Origin: Theobroma cacao
Taxonomy: Eukaryota > Streptophyta > Magnoliopsida > Malvales > Malvaceae
DNA length: 64,000 nt
NCBI RefSeq assembly: GCF_000208745.1
Contig: NC_030852.1
Coordinates: 1,359,919 to 1,423,918 of the forward strand
Direction of reading: 5' to 3'
The position numbers and the translations under genes are program-made. Under the pieces are notes generated by a model. It was not told where the DNA came from and ran no database searches. It worked only from the letters and a program-made list of their open reading frames with translations. Below are positions 47,511 through 57,800 of the stretch, piece after piece. How positions within the stretch are numbered: position 1 is the first letter of the stretch; each line of letters begins with the position of its first letter.

Positions 47511-48307
47511 GTATTAAATGACTCAGCAAACCTCTTGTTATCAGGTCAACATGGCAGATTTCTTTTGAAGTTAAACTCATTTTAATTTGGCGATTCAGTA
47601 ATGAGCCTACTCTTTTGGAATAACCATCCCCTTCCCTCTTCTCTCATATCTTTTTGTATTATGCACTCCATGCTAATGTCATCATAGGTAACTAAGATCC
47701 GGCCACTCATTAATGAAAAATATATGATTTTTAACTTCTAAAACATTGTATTGATATCAAAATCAAAGGCATTGCTAGACATAGAAAATAGATCAGAAAA
47801 AAAAAATCCCTTGGTTTTAAAGGTTTGTTGGAACAATTTTGATACGTAAGCAAGAGATTTGATTGTTTAAAGTTGGAATAAACTACTTTCTTACAAAGAA
47901 AAGCCTATGCTCACACACCACCAAATATTGATATCCATCATTATTTTGTCCATATTTTTGCTGCATGATGCTCTTATTCTATGACTGATAACAAACCACA
48001 ACCCTAGAATATTAAGTCTTTTCCCAATGTAAACTTGTTTCTTATTTTAATCCATAAAACCAGTAGTAGAGTACAAATGAAACAAGACAATGTTTTCTTT
48101 GTGATTTATATATTTACTAATGCTAAAGTACTAATAAAACCCTTTTCCCTATCAAGGAGTTATCAATTAGACGTAATTTTTTGTACTCTTTTCAAAACAT
48201 TTAGCAATATTTTAACTCAATTGAATTTTGCTTACCAAAGTTGAATTTCAGATAAATCTGTACTGACAATAATTAATTTTGGCCAAGAGACTGTCAATAG
48301 TTAATAT
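47511..48307. other. Spacer between PPR remnant and CC-LRR gene
   Basis: AT-rich with no supported feature. Part is the 3' flank of the minus-strand CC-LRR gene. Confidence 0.5.
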
Positions 48308-50488
48308 TCATTTATCCACACATATGTCTCCTGCATTCCACCCTGCAGAGGGTCCACAACAGGATGTAGGGATGAACGATATTTGTGAAATGTGCTTGAT
48401 TTTGTAATTCTCTTCTCCTCCATCAGGTTTCAGCCTTTCCATGTGATCGTCAAGCAGAGGGAACAAATATAAATGCTTCAATGTGGTTACAAACTGCAAT
48501 CCTTCAGGAAGCATTCTCAGTTTTGAACAGCAATGAAAATGAAGGCAATTCAAACTTGGTAGTGCTCCCTTTTCAATCTCTGTCCATTCCTCCAAAACAT
48601 CAGAAGCAATTTGGAGAAATTCAAGCTTGGGAAACCAGCCAACCCTGCAAAATTCTTTCCCTAACTGCTTTGAAACATAAGCCTGCCACAAGGTTAACCT
48701 TGTCAAATTAGGTAGTAGATGAAGCACCAACATTGGGTTCTCAGACAGGTAAGAGAAACCTAGTCTGAGTTTGGTGAGCATTTTCATCGAGCCAAGCCAT
48801 TGTGGTAGCTTTTGTAGGAGCCCGTCTAGGCGAAGTTTCCTAATAGTGGGTGGGGGTGAAAAGGAATCTGGAAGGACAAGAACTTGCTGCGGGTTAACAT
48901 ATTTGCCCACTAGAGACAAACATAGAAGGCCCTGCATGTTGCCAATGGAGGCAAAGACTTCACCAACATTCTCACCAGTTACATCGATTATTCCCACTTT
49001 TCTGAGCTGAACCAGGTTACCTAATTCTCTTGTGATGCAATAATCAGCATGTATACCAGTAAGAGTCAGTAAATTTTTCAATTTCCCTATTCCTGCTGAT
49101 GGTGTTGTTCCCCATGAATTATTGGGGCCTAGTTTTAGGTGCCTCAGTTTTGCAAGGTTTATTATCTTTGCTGGAAGTGCTTTGAAATAGCCACACCATC
49201 TGAGATCTAAAGTTTGAAGGGCTCGTAAATTACCAAGGCCTGCTGGAAGCTGATTTATATTGGTTTTTCTCAAGCCAAGATATCTCAGATGTATCAGGTA
49301 TTCCACTTCATCTGGTAAGCTCTTGATCTTCCTACCTTCTAAATCTAGTACTCGTAAAAATTTTGCCCAGGGCAAAGTTAGCCAATTTCTGTCATGCTCA
49401 GGAAGGTCTTGGTACCCAAACAAGAACAAAGACCGGGGTTGGAGATCGGTTAAGTCAGGTGTTATTGTTATCTTGTCTAAATCAATTGAAACACGACGAG
49501 CAGAACGAGGAAATATGAAAATTGGACTGGTACATGTAGCAGTGAAAATTTTCTTCTCCATCTTGTGGATACAAAAATCACGGTAAAGATAGGGGACACT
49601 TAACCTGTTGGGGTTATCATCTTCTTCTTGAAGCATGTTCTGGATGATCAGTTCATTTATATTTTCTTCTGCTATATCTTCCATTATCTCTCCTGTTTTT
49701 CCTTGAACCAGCCCTTCAGCAACTAATAATTGAATTAATCGTCCTTTATGTATTCGGTAGTCCTTGGGGAAGGTGCAACAATATAGGAAACAAGATTGAA
49801 GATAATATGGTAGCTTATTGTAGACTAATTGGAATTGAGAAAAAGTTTGATCGGATGTCTCACCTTCTTCTACCCCATGAGAGGTTTCCATTTTATCCTC
49901 CTCATCTCCTCCGGTGGTAGTTGAAATTTTGAGGGCAGATGTCTGACTGTCACCGATGTCTTGAGAATCATCCTTGTCATCTTCGTTCTCTCCTCCAATG
50001 GTGGCTGAATTTTTCGGTGATGCTATCTGACTTGCCCCCTCTTGAGACTTTTTCCTGTCATCTTCCTCCCGGCCTTCCAGTTCATGAGGATTTTCCATGC
50101 TGTATTCCATCTCTTCAACAGTAGTTGGATTTTTTAGCTCTGTCATTCTGTGAACGGCTTGGGCAAGGCGAGATTCTATCTTCAGCAATTCACTTCTGAA
50201 GCAATCAGTCAGGACTAAGCAATCAGATTTCTTTTGCTTATCCATCTGAATGATGAACTCATCGATATGATCATCCATTTCACTGATCAGTTCTCTTAGT
50301 TCATTCACCCAACTACAGGTAGCAGCATCTCCTTCTTCACAACTCATTTCTTCAGTGAACTGTCCAACCTCCCTGAGTGTATTTACCAACCTATCCATTT
50401 GATCTTCAAGGCCAGAGAAGGTTTCAGTTTCCTCAACTAATAGAGAATTCAATCTCTGCACAAAGAACTTCACCAATGCCTCAGCCAT
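48308..50488 (-). CDS. CC-winged helix-LRR protein, NLR-derived, lacking the nucleotide-binding core
   Basis: One uninterrupted frame of 726 residues from ATG 50,488. Residues 1-115 form an Rx-type N-terminal coiled coil with WVNELRELISEMDDHIDEFI, the place of the EDVID-type motif. Residues 120-215 are an acidic, Ser-rich linker with about 2.5 copies of a 28-residue repeat. Residues 216-310 correspond to the end of an NB-ARC module: the winged helix LPYYLQSCFLYCCTFPKDYR..GRLIQLLVAEGLVQ. About 330-700 are leucine-rich repeats (KFLRVLDLEGRKIKSLPDEV, HLRYLGLRKTNINQLP). The P-loop, kinase-2, RNBS and GLPL motifs are absent, and VPYLYRDFCIH stands where MHD would be. Related NLRs detect pathogens in the cytoplasm. 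This one cannot bind nucleotide in the usual way. The long intact frame argues that it is expressed. Confidence 0.88.
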   Translation of the reverse strand: MAEALVKFFVQRLNSLLVEETETFSGLEDQMDRLVNTLREVGQFTEEMSCEEGDAATCSWVNELRELISEMDDHIDEFIIQMDKQKKSDCLVLTDCFRSELLKIESRLAQAVHRMTELKNPTTVEEMEYSMENPHELEGREEDDRKKSQEGASQIASPKNSATIGGENEDDKDDSQDIGDSQTSALKISTTTGGDEEDKMETSHGVEEGETSDQTFSQFQLVYNKLPYYLQSCFLYCCTFPKDYRIHKGRLIQLLVAEGLVQGKTGEIMEDIAEENINELIIQNMLQEEDDNPNRLSVPYLYRDFCIHKMEKKIFTATCTSPIFIFPRSARRVSIDLDKITITPDLTDLQPRSLFLFGYQDLPEHDRNWLTLPWAKFLRVLDLEGRKIKSLPDEVEYLIHLRYLGLRKTNINQLPAGLGNLRALQTLDLRWCGYFKALPAKIINLAKLRHLKLGPNNSWGTTPSAGIGKLKNLLTLTGIHADYCITRELGNLVQLRKVGIIDVTGENVGEVFASIGNMQGLLCLSLVGKYVNPQQVLVLPDSFSPPPTIRKLRLDGLLQKLPQWLGSMKMLTKLRLGFSYLSENPMLVLHLLPNLTRLTLWQAYVSKQLGKEFCRVGWFPKLEFLQIASDVLEEWTEIEKGALPSLNCLHFHCCSKLRMLPEGLQFVTTLKHLYLFPLLDDHMERLKPDGGEENYKIKHISQISFIPTSCCGPSAGWNAGDICVDK
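49845..50075 (-). repeat. In-frame tandem repeat coding the acidic linker
   Basis: Residues 141-168, 169-196 and 197-217 of the CC-LRR protein align: EEDDRKKSQ.., NEDDKDDSQD.. and EEDKMETSHG.., each followed by Ser/Thr-rich sequence and, in the first two, GGE/GGD. The period is about 84 bp. The copies differ at many sites but keep the frame. Confidence 0.75.
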
Positions 50489-51094
50489 TTCTCTCTGTTC
50501 AATGAAAACACTTGCTTTTCTGAGAAGGGCAAAGGCAAAGCACTCTTTTATAGGACCAAGTCACTCATCTTGCCAATGTCTGCATTGTTTTGCCCGCCGG
50601 TTGGACAAATTCTTAGTCCCAATCATCGACAAGAAAACAATGTATTCTATACCAACTACATCATTTTGTGAAAGTTGGGTTCTATTTGTCACATATGGAG
50701 CATGAGAATCAAATGCAGAACTGGGTTATATGCACAAGGCTATGATGCTGACCTGTAGATAAACTATGCATAATTTGAGATACTAATGAACTTGGATGAG
50801 ATTATGTATTTAAATCATCTACAGTCAGTCCTTAACACTGGGCTTTTTGCCAAAAATATCTGTTCCCTACCCGAAAGGCCAATACCTATCAACCCAAATG
50901 TACATGCAGCTGCCCAGCCCAAACTCGAATAACAGGAACAGTCGGACAGACAGCAAAACAAACAATTTGTACTGATAAGTGAAAAGTGGAAAACCCATTC
51001 GGGGAAGAAAACCAAATAAAAAACAAAAAGCAGAGACGAGACCAAGTTGGCGGGAACCTGATTACCTAAGAAAAAGCGTTTCCATTTTTCCACC

Positions 51095-54000
51095 ATGAAA
51101 GAGCAGTGGGAGATACATTACTCGCGGTTTTTCAATTTCCCTGGTCTCCCATCTACTTGTCTCAGCCTCAAGCCTCTTCCTTCCAGGAAGCTTCGCTCCA
51201 TTGGCAACTGGGTCTCTTCTCCTTCATTGGCTTCTCTGCAACTCATCACCAACCCCAATGCTCATGGGACTGTTCTTGTTGTCTCTTTTCAAGGAAAAAT
51301 CCATGTGGGTTTCTCTCATTTTCAGTTTTTTTTAAGCTTCTTTTTTGTCCCTTCTTTATCAACTTATTTTTTCTCTCTGTTTTGCTTGAAATGCTTTTGA
51401 TGGGTATTGATTCTTTTGATCCCTTAACCTTTTATTTTTTTATTTTGATGGGATTTTGTTTAGGAGATTGTATGTTGATTTTCTTTTTTGAGCTGTATAA
51501 AGAGTCTGAAAGAGACTAGCTCTTTTCCATCTTATAAAATCACGCTACTATTTTCAAGATTCGAACCTAAGAATCTCTGAGTCGAAGGTCGCAAATTCTA
51601 GTTGTTGCCCATCCCTCCTTGGAGACGTTTTTTCATTGCCTTCTTTAGTAGTGCTGAAGTTGATGTTGGCTGCGTGAAATTGTGAATGAAGCTATGTTCA
51701 AAAGCAACTTAAATGTTGATTGATTTCAGGTAGGAAATTTCCTTTCTATGATATCTTTTTAAAATTTCAATGGCTGCCGATAAGTATTCTGATCGAACGG
51801 TTGAGATACCTCATTTCCAGATTATAGCAGCTGTTTTTAATCTTTATCATGGAAATTTTTTTTGTTGACCTTGTTTGGATATCGAGAAGCAATTCTTGAG
51901 TTCAGTGATTATGTGTGCTTTGGTGTATTGATCTCATATCTTGCAGGAAGAACATTACGCATCCAAGCTGCATTTCACTTGGCCTCAAGTATCGTGTCTA
52001 GCAGAATGTCCCGTTAGAGGTAGCAAGGTTGTCTTTGCAAGTTACAAAGATCGTGAGGGCCAGGCAAGCTTCTGCCTGTACTCTCTGAGGGTACCTTACT
52101 GCATGATTGAATCTTTGATTAGAAAATAGACATGTGTGCTTGGTGATTGAGTCCGTAAAATTCATAGTGTCATTTGTGTATATTCTTATTTTTATATCAT
52201 ATAGTAAATTATTTTCTCTTCATGTCTAATACCTCTGTTGTTTATGCAGTCAGTTGTTTCTTTTTCATAAGGAGCATCCGAACTCCACCCGTGTTTTTTG
52301 GAATAGGATGTGACATTAGCTGACCTCTTGGATCTTTTCCATAATTTGTCGCCAACTCTCAATTGGAAAGAAAATATAGAAAAGTTTATCTCGTCTGCTT
52401 ATAAGTGTCTTATAGGGATCACTCAATGTCAATGATGTAGTTCTTTTATAAAATTGATCTATAATCAATTTTAAATTGGCTCAATAATCTAGTATGAACA
52501 ACTTTTGCTGATGTCTTAATATAGTTTTAGATGACCACTTCGCTAAGGTTGATCCCCTACTTTTGCATGTGCATTAGGCCTTTTTTTGTTATGTTGCAGC
52601 TCCAAAAGTTTGCCATGCGGTTTTCAGCATCCCATGATTCACAAACGTTCATGAACTCTTTAAAGGTAGCTCCAAGTTTCCATACTTGTTTGACTTGACT
52701 CTTAAGTCTTAAGCACGTTGATGGAACCTTGTTACGGAAAGTTTAAACAGATTTTAGATGATGCGTACTGGTGGGACTTGATAAGTTCTTTTAATTAGGA
52801 GGAATTACTTTTGAACTTAAAGTTCCTCTACACAATTAGATAAGTAGAATATGCCATCAATATGACCTAAAGGCTATGAGAAGAAAATTATCTGATAATA
52901 GTTTTTAATTTAAAATTTGGGTCTTAGATGAATCTTACATCTGAATAGATTTACACCCATTGTACAATTGAGTCCATCTGATGTAGGTGAAAGTGGAACT
53001 ATATGACCTGAATGAATGTCTCAAAATTAAGCATCATACACAGATGGTCCTAGGGTCAGAAGATGTTGCTGTTTTTCTGTTTTTCCTTATAAGAATTGCA
53101 GTTGTTTGATACTGTAGGAGAGCTTGAAGGATGCTAGAAATGTTTGGCTTCCAAGCAGTAATCGTGGATTAGCTACTTCCCTTACATCAGAGTCCGTAGA
53201 TTTGAATGGATTCACTTCTAGGTGACTATTACTTAAGTTCTATACACGCAGTTCATGTATAGTCATATTTGTTTGGAGAATATCCAAATTAGTGAAGAAT
53301 TACATATTAGAAAAGGTTTAAGTGACAGTTTAGAAGTGTGTTTGGCACAGACCTGCTGTGGAATTATGCCATGTAAATCCTATCGGAAATCATGAACCTC
53401 TTCAGCAGCCTCCATCAAACGATAAAGGTTTGAAATGCCCTTGCCCTAAGGAGTCAATATTTAGTCCTAATCCAGGCGCCAAAGACGCAAACTTTCCATC
53501 CAGCTTCACTGCACTCCTTTCTGACTCTTGCATTGAGACTGAACTAGGTACAGTTAATTTGATGGTGGAAATGAACCAATTGCATGAGTGGGTTAAAATA
53601 ACACGTATGAATAAAACATCTTTTGTGTTATTAAAAGTACGAATGCTGCAGAACTACCAAAAGCACCAGTGAAAATGAATATCGTGTCCGAAATGGTGGT
53701 ATGTTTGCAACCCTGTAGTCTAGTCTCAATGATAATTTTGGCATGACATTATTATGGTGGCTGTTATCTTGAGCTGTATTGGAACAAATCTACCACTGTA
53801 TCATTGCATGACTTGGACAGTTCTGTTACACCTCTAATGATAATTCGTAGTTTGCTGCTTTGACCAAAATTTTTGCGTTTCCTTCATTTGTCTTTTTGGC
53901 AGAGAGACATGACGGATTCTTCTTTCCATGGTATGTAGATTTCTGCTGTTTGCAATTATCAGCCATGAATCTTAAGCACCTAGTTTCTTTAAATCTCCCA

Positions 54001-54128
54001 TTCCCGTCATAAAGTTTCTCAAATTTAAGCTTTATGCATTCTTATGCATATCTTGGTTGTTCTTATCAGATATGTTAACTAAGATGGAGATGGCCATTGA
54101 TGACTTGGGAGGGGATTTGGCGCCATGA
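51095..54128 (+). CDS. PHS1: PHS1 (POOR HOMOLOGOUS SYNAPSIS 1)-like meiotic protein
   Basis: Eight exons with consistent phase: 51095-51304, 51947-52063, 52600-52665, 53118-53221, 53351-53547, 53652-53698, 53903-53930 and 54070-54128, giving 275 residues. The N-terminus (MKEQWEIHYSRFFNFP.., LKPLPSRKLRSIGNW), EEHYASKLHFTWPQVSC and FASYKDREGQ-LQKFAMRFSA match what I know of PHS1. The tail, MTDSSFHDMLTKMEMAIDDL, also fits. PHS1 is needed for correct homologue pairing in meiosis and for movement of RAD50 into the nucleus. Intron 2 probably uses a GC donor at 52,064. A GT donor at 52,091 would add nine residues in frame. The small exon 53652-53698 is the least certain (an alternative donor ends it at 53,695). 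Confidence 0.82.
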
Positions 54129-54757
54129 TTTCATGATCATCTAGTTCTGCATCGATAGCTGAAGTTTTAACTTCTTCCCTGACTCAAAGGTTTCTATTTG
54201 ATTTAAATAGCAGCCAACTATGATCCCTTTGATGACAATTCGGTTTGGTTCTCCATATTTTTGTATTACACTAAGTACTGAAACAGATATAGCAAACTGC
54301 ACTTCTTCAAAAAAAAAAAAGATATGGCAAACTGCAGTGCGGATGCAATATTAGCACACTAAATTTTAATTGGAGAAAGTCCAGTCTTCTTTAGTCTGTA
54401 ATTGAAACAGTATTTTCACACATTAGAGTTAATGCATACAAATTGTGCTTGCTGTATTAGAATAAACATTCATTCCGCAGGCCTAGCTTGACATGCATGG
54501 ATCTGCCTGCCTGTTCTTCATGGGCCCAAAACAAAGTTAGGATGCGCTCTCGGCTGATGGGATTCAGTCTCAAAGTTGAATCCCAACCCCTCCAAAGTTA
54601 TTCCAGCATTAATGCACAAGAGATCAGAAGGTAGCAAATCTAAGCTTTTTATTCAGAGTAAGCATTCAACAATCTATGCTTTCACTGGTGATTCTAACGA
54701 ATGGGTCACATGCATTGCTGCTAAATACAATAGAAATTCACATACTAATCCATAGAC
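54129..54757. other. 3' flank of the PHS1-like gene
   Basis: Presumably includes the PHS1 3' UTR. No further feature is supported; an A-run lies at 54,310-54,320. Confidence 0.5.
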
Positions 54758-54790
54758 TGCTGTCATTCTGCGAAAGGCCTTAGCTTGTAC

Positions 54791-54825
<35 letters not shown>

Positions 54826-54860
54826 GNTGCTGTCATTCTGCGAAAGGCCTTAGCTTGTAC

Positions 54861-54897
<37 letters not shown>
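54758..54897. repeat. Duplicated 70-bp segment with (TA)n, joined at an N
   Basis: TGCTGTCATTCTGCGAAAGG and the sequence following it into (TA)n occur at 54,758 and again at 54,828. Between them, at 54,827, is the only ambiguous base in the window. The two copies are identical apart from TA number. Probably two contig ends that overlap but were joined without merging. Confidence 0.85.
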
Positions 54898-57800
54898 CAG
54901 ATAAGCAAGGGTACTTCTAGAGGTTTATATATATATATGAGACACACCTCAAGGTTAAATGGTATAAGCAATTCTGGATCTCATTCAGTTAACTTTTTAA
55001 AGTTGAAACAGCATAATAGATAACCTTATATCTAGGAGGTCACGAGTTCGATCTCTTGGGAATCGTAATTGTACAGTCATGCCTCATTTGTTTATAAATA
55101 CTCAAAGATTAAGACCTTAGGCTAGCTTCATTCAAAATTGAAAATGTCTATGGTTCTTAAAAGGCTTGGGTTTCTTCTTGTTAAAAAGGAAAACAAGATA
55201 TAGTTTTATATAGTTTTTATATTAGATATAGGTATAGTAATTTATTTTGGGTTACTGACTCCATTGCATGCTGCAAACCTGACCCACATGGAAATATATA
55301 GAAAGCCAGTAGGCGTGCAAAAATAGCACAATCTAAACTCTTCCCAAGCAGTCTGTCCAGAGGCCCAGAGGCTCAAAAGAAGAAAGAATGGAAAAGTACC
55401 TTAGCTTCTTGTATTTGACAAGTGTTCCCTAACCATTATTGATTGAGACCAGCAGCTATACCTTTTATACATAGAAGAGAGAGAGAGAGAGAGAGAGACC
55501 CAACCTTTGGAAATCAATACCAGATTTGCTAATTACCTTTTCTTGGTCTTAATCCTGAATAGAATTGACTGAAACAATGAATCTTTGATTTGAGTAGGGA
55601 ATATATAGAATGACATATGCCTGTGGTATTTGAAGAAACTTTAATCATTGAACTTGCTAATTTTCTAAGCTTCAATGGGCCCATATGTTCAAAATGTTCA
55701 TGCCTTCCAGAAAAATGAGAGGCAACCTGCATGGAGAGGAGCAAGTTTTAATTCATTTCAATCTTTTTTTTTTTTTAAATATGCTTGTAAATATCTTTCA
55801 TTAATAATTGTAACAACATTAAAAGTCGTCTCACCACTTTATCTTTTAGGTATATTTTTAGAGAAACAAACTCATTAACAGATCACAAGACCGAAACAAG
55901 GTCTTACAAACTGAGAACATCTATGTTATCTTGTAACATTTATGTTCTTTTCTTATCCTTTATTTATTACGTGTAACTTGACCTTTGTCCACTCTTAATT
56001 ATAATTAAGAAACTCTACTTATCAATTATATTAATTAATAACATTAATTCTCTACTTTCAAAAAGAATAACTTTCTTATTTCTTTTATATATAAAATATA
56101 TACTATTACCTATTATATCACAATCGTGGTCTAGTTGTGAACGTATGTTTATACTTACATATATGTATACATGTAGATTCAAATATATAGATATATATAT
56201 GTTATAGACAATATAAGTGTATGATTTTATTTTTATATATTAATTAAACCAATTACATATTTGGTTGATGTTTTCATTTTAATCATTTTTTATATAATAT
56301 AATTATCTTACTTACTACTAGTTGCTTTTATTCTATGTACCAGTTTTCTATTGAATATAACAAAATTTTTAAGCAAAGAGCAAATAACATACACTAAGAA
56401 GTAATAAAAAAAATAACTATGAAGATAATTTTTAGTTGTTTATGTGTGGTTCATTTATGATAAAGGCTTTTATCATACCTCAATTTAATGTCTCAAATCA
56501 AACTGAAATGACAATTTTTTTAAAAAAATATTTATATATAGGAAGGATATTTTTATAAAAATTTATTTAAAATATTTTAATTCAAATGTGGGCTTACAAT
56601 CCAATGAAACTTGTCATATTGGACTTAATTAACAATGTTAGGCAATTGGTATTGATCTAATAATAACGATAAAGTGTATGTATTATGTAAAATGAAATTA
56701 AATGCACACCTATAAAATGTAAACTCGAGATGTTCTTGTTACGTATCGGGACAAGACTTCATCGACATATTAACTAGAGTAATTGATTATAACTTTTGGA
56801 CAATAAAAGTTTCCTTTCTATATAGTCTATATATCTAGCTTCTTTGTAAAGAAAGGTGTGCCCTCTCCCATGCAACCTGATTGTGACTCACACACATAGG
56901 CAAGGCAAAGGAAAGGATGGTACTTTTACCACTTTACAAATTGAGTTTGAAAGGGTTTTTTCTTCTAATTCTTCAATACCCCACACCCACACATGGGATT
57001 GAGAAATTAAAAAGGAAAAAAAGAAAGAGCGAAGACCTTGTCCCTGGGGAAGGAAGAGGGGGGCACAGCCCTTGGGGAGGAGAGGAGAGGGGGACAGGGA
57101 CCTAAAGAGGCAATGGTTTGGGCAGTAATAGGGACTAACAACCACAACAGCTGGGACAACAACTACAACTCTCCTTCTCCAAGGCCCCACTCTCTGCCCC
57201 CCCTCTCTCTCTCTCTCTCCCCCTACCATGCTTTTTATCTCTAGGTACCCTCCCCTTTTTCTTTGTTAAATGTTTTGCACAACCCTCTTTGCTTACTTTA
57301 TTACCACCTTTAATTATCTTCATCTAATCACAACCATTTATAAAGTTTTACTAAAAGAAAAAAAATTACACTTAATTTTGTTATTAGATGTACAAGAAAA
57401 TTAGTATGTGTTTTGTTATATCTTGGAAGCTAGCTGTTCATTAATTAATTAAAAAATGTTATATTAGAGGCCAAAGCTCAAAGATATATATTTGATTTGA
57501 TTGCTCCTTAATTGCCTTTTCAATTATTCGTGAGAACAAAAACAGAAAAGAATAAGCCCTCTGATCGTACTTGGCAATGGCTTGCAAAAAAGAGAACAAA
57601 ATATTAGTACAAAAGCTTTGTATTTTAGCATTTGTACTCCGTTATTCTTCCCTATCACAATTGACAAAGATTATTGTACGACGGGTTTATATTTGATATA
57701 TTGTCGGTGTGTATAGATTTTGTAGATTATTATTATTATTAAATCAAATGATATCATTATTTTAGTAATATATAAATTTAAAAGTTAAAAGCTCTTCAAA

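Noticed and set aside
51556..51600. GATTCGAACCTAAGAATCTC, tRNA T-loop-like on the minus strand
   Set aside because: No cloverleaf can be drawn around it; it lies in a PHS1 intron and looks like repetitive DNA.
55030..55060. GGTCACGAGTTCGATCTC, similar to a tRNA B box / SINE
   Set aside because: No A box at the right distance and no tRNA fold; at most an old SINE scrap.
56888..57323. Overlapping frames on both strands (60-113 aa) around CT/GA repeats
   Set aside because: Driven by simple purine/pyrimidine repeats; no domain.
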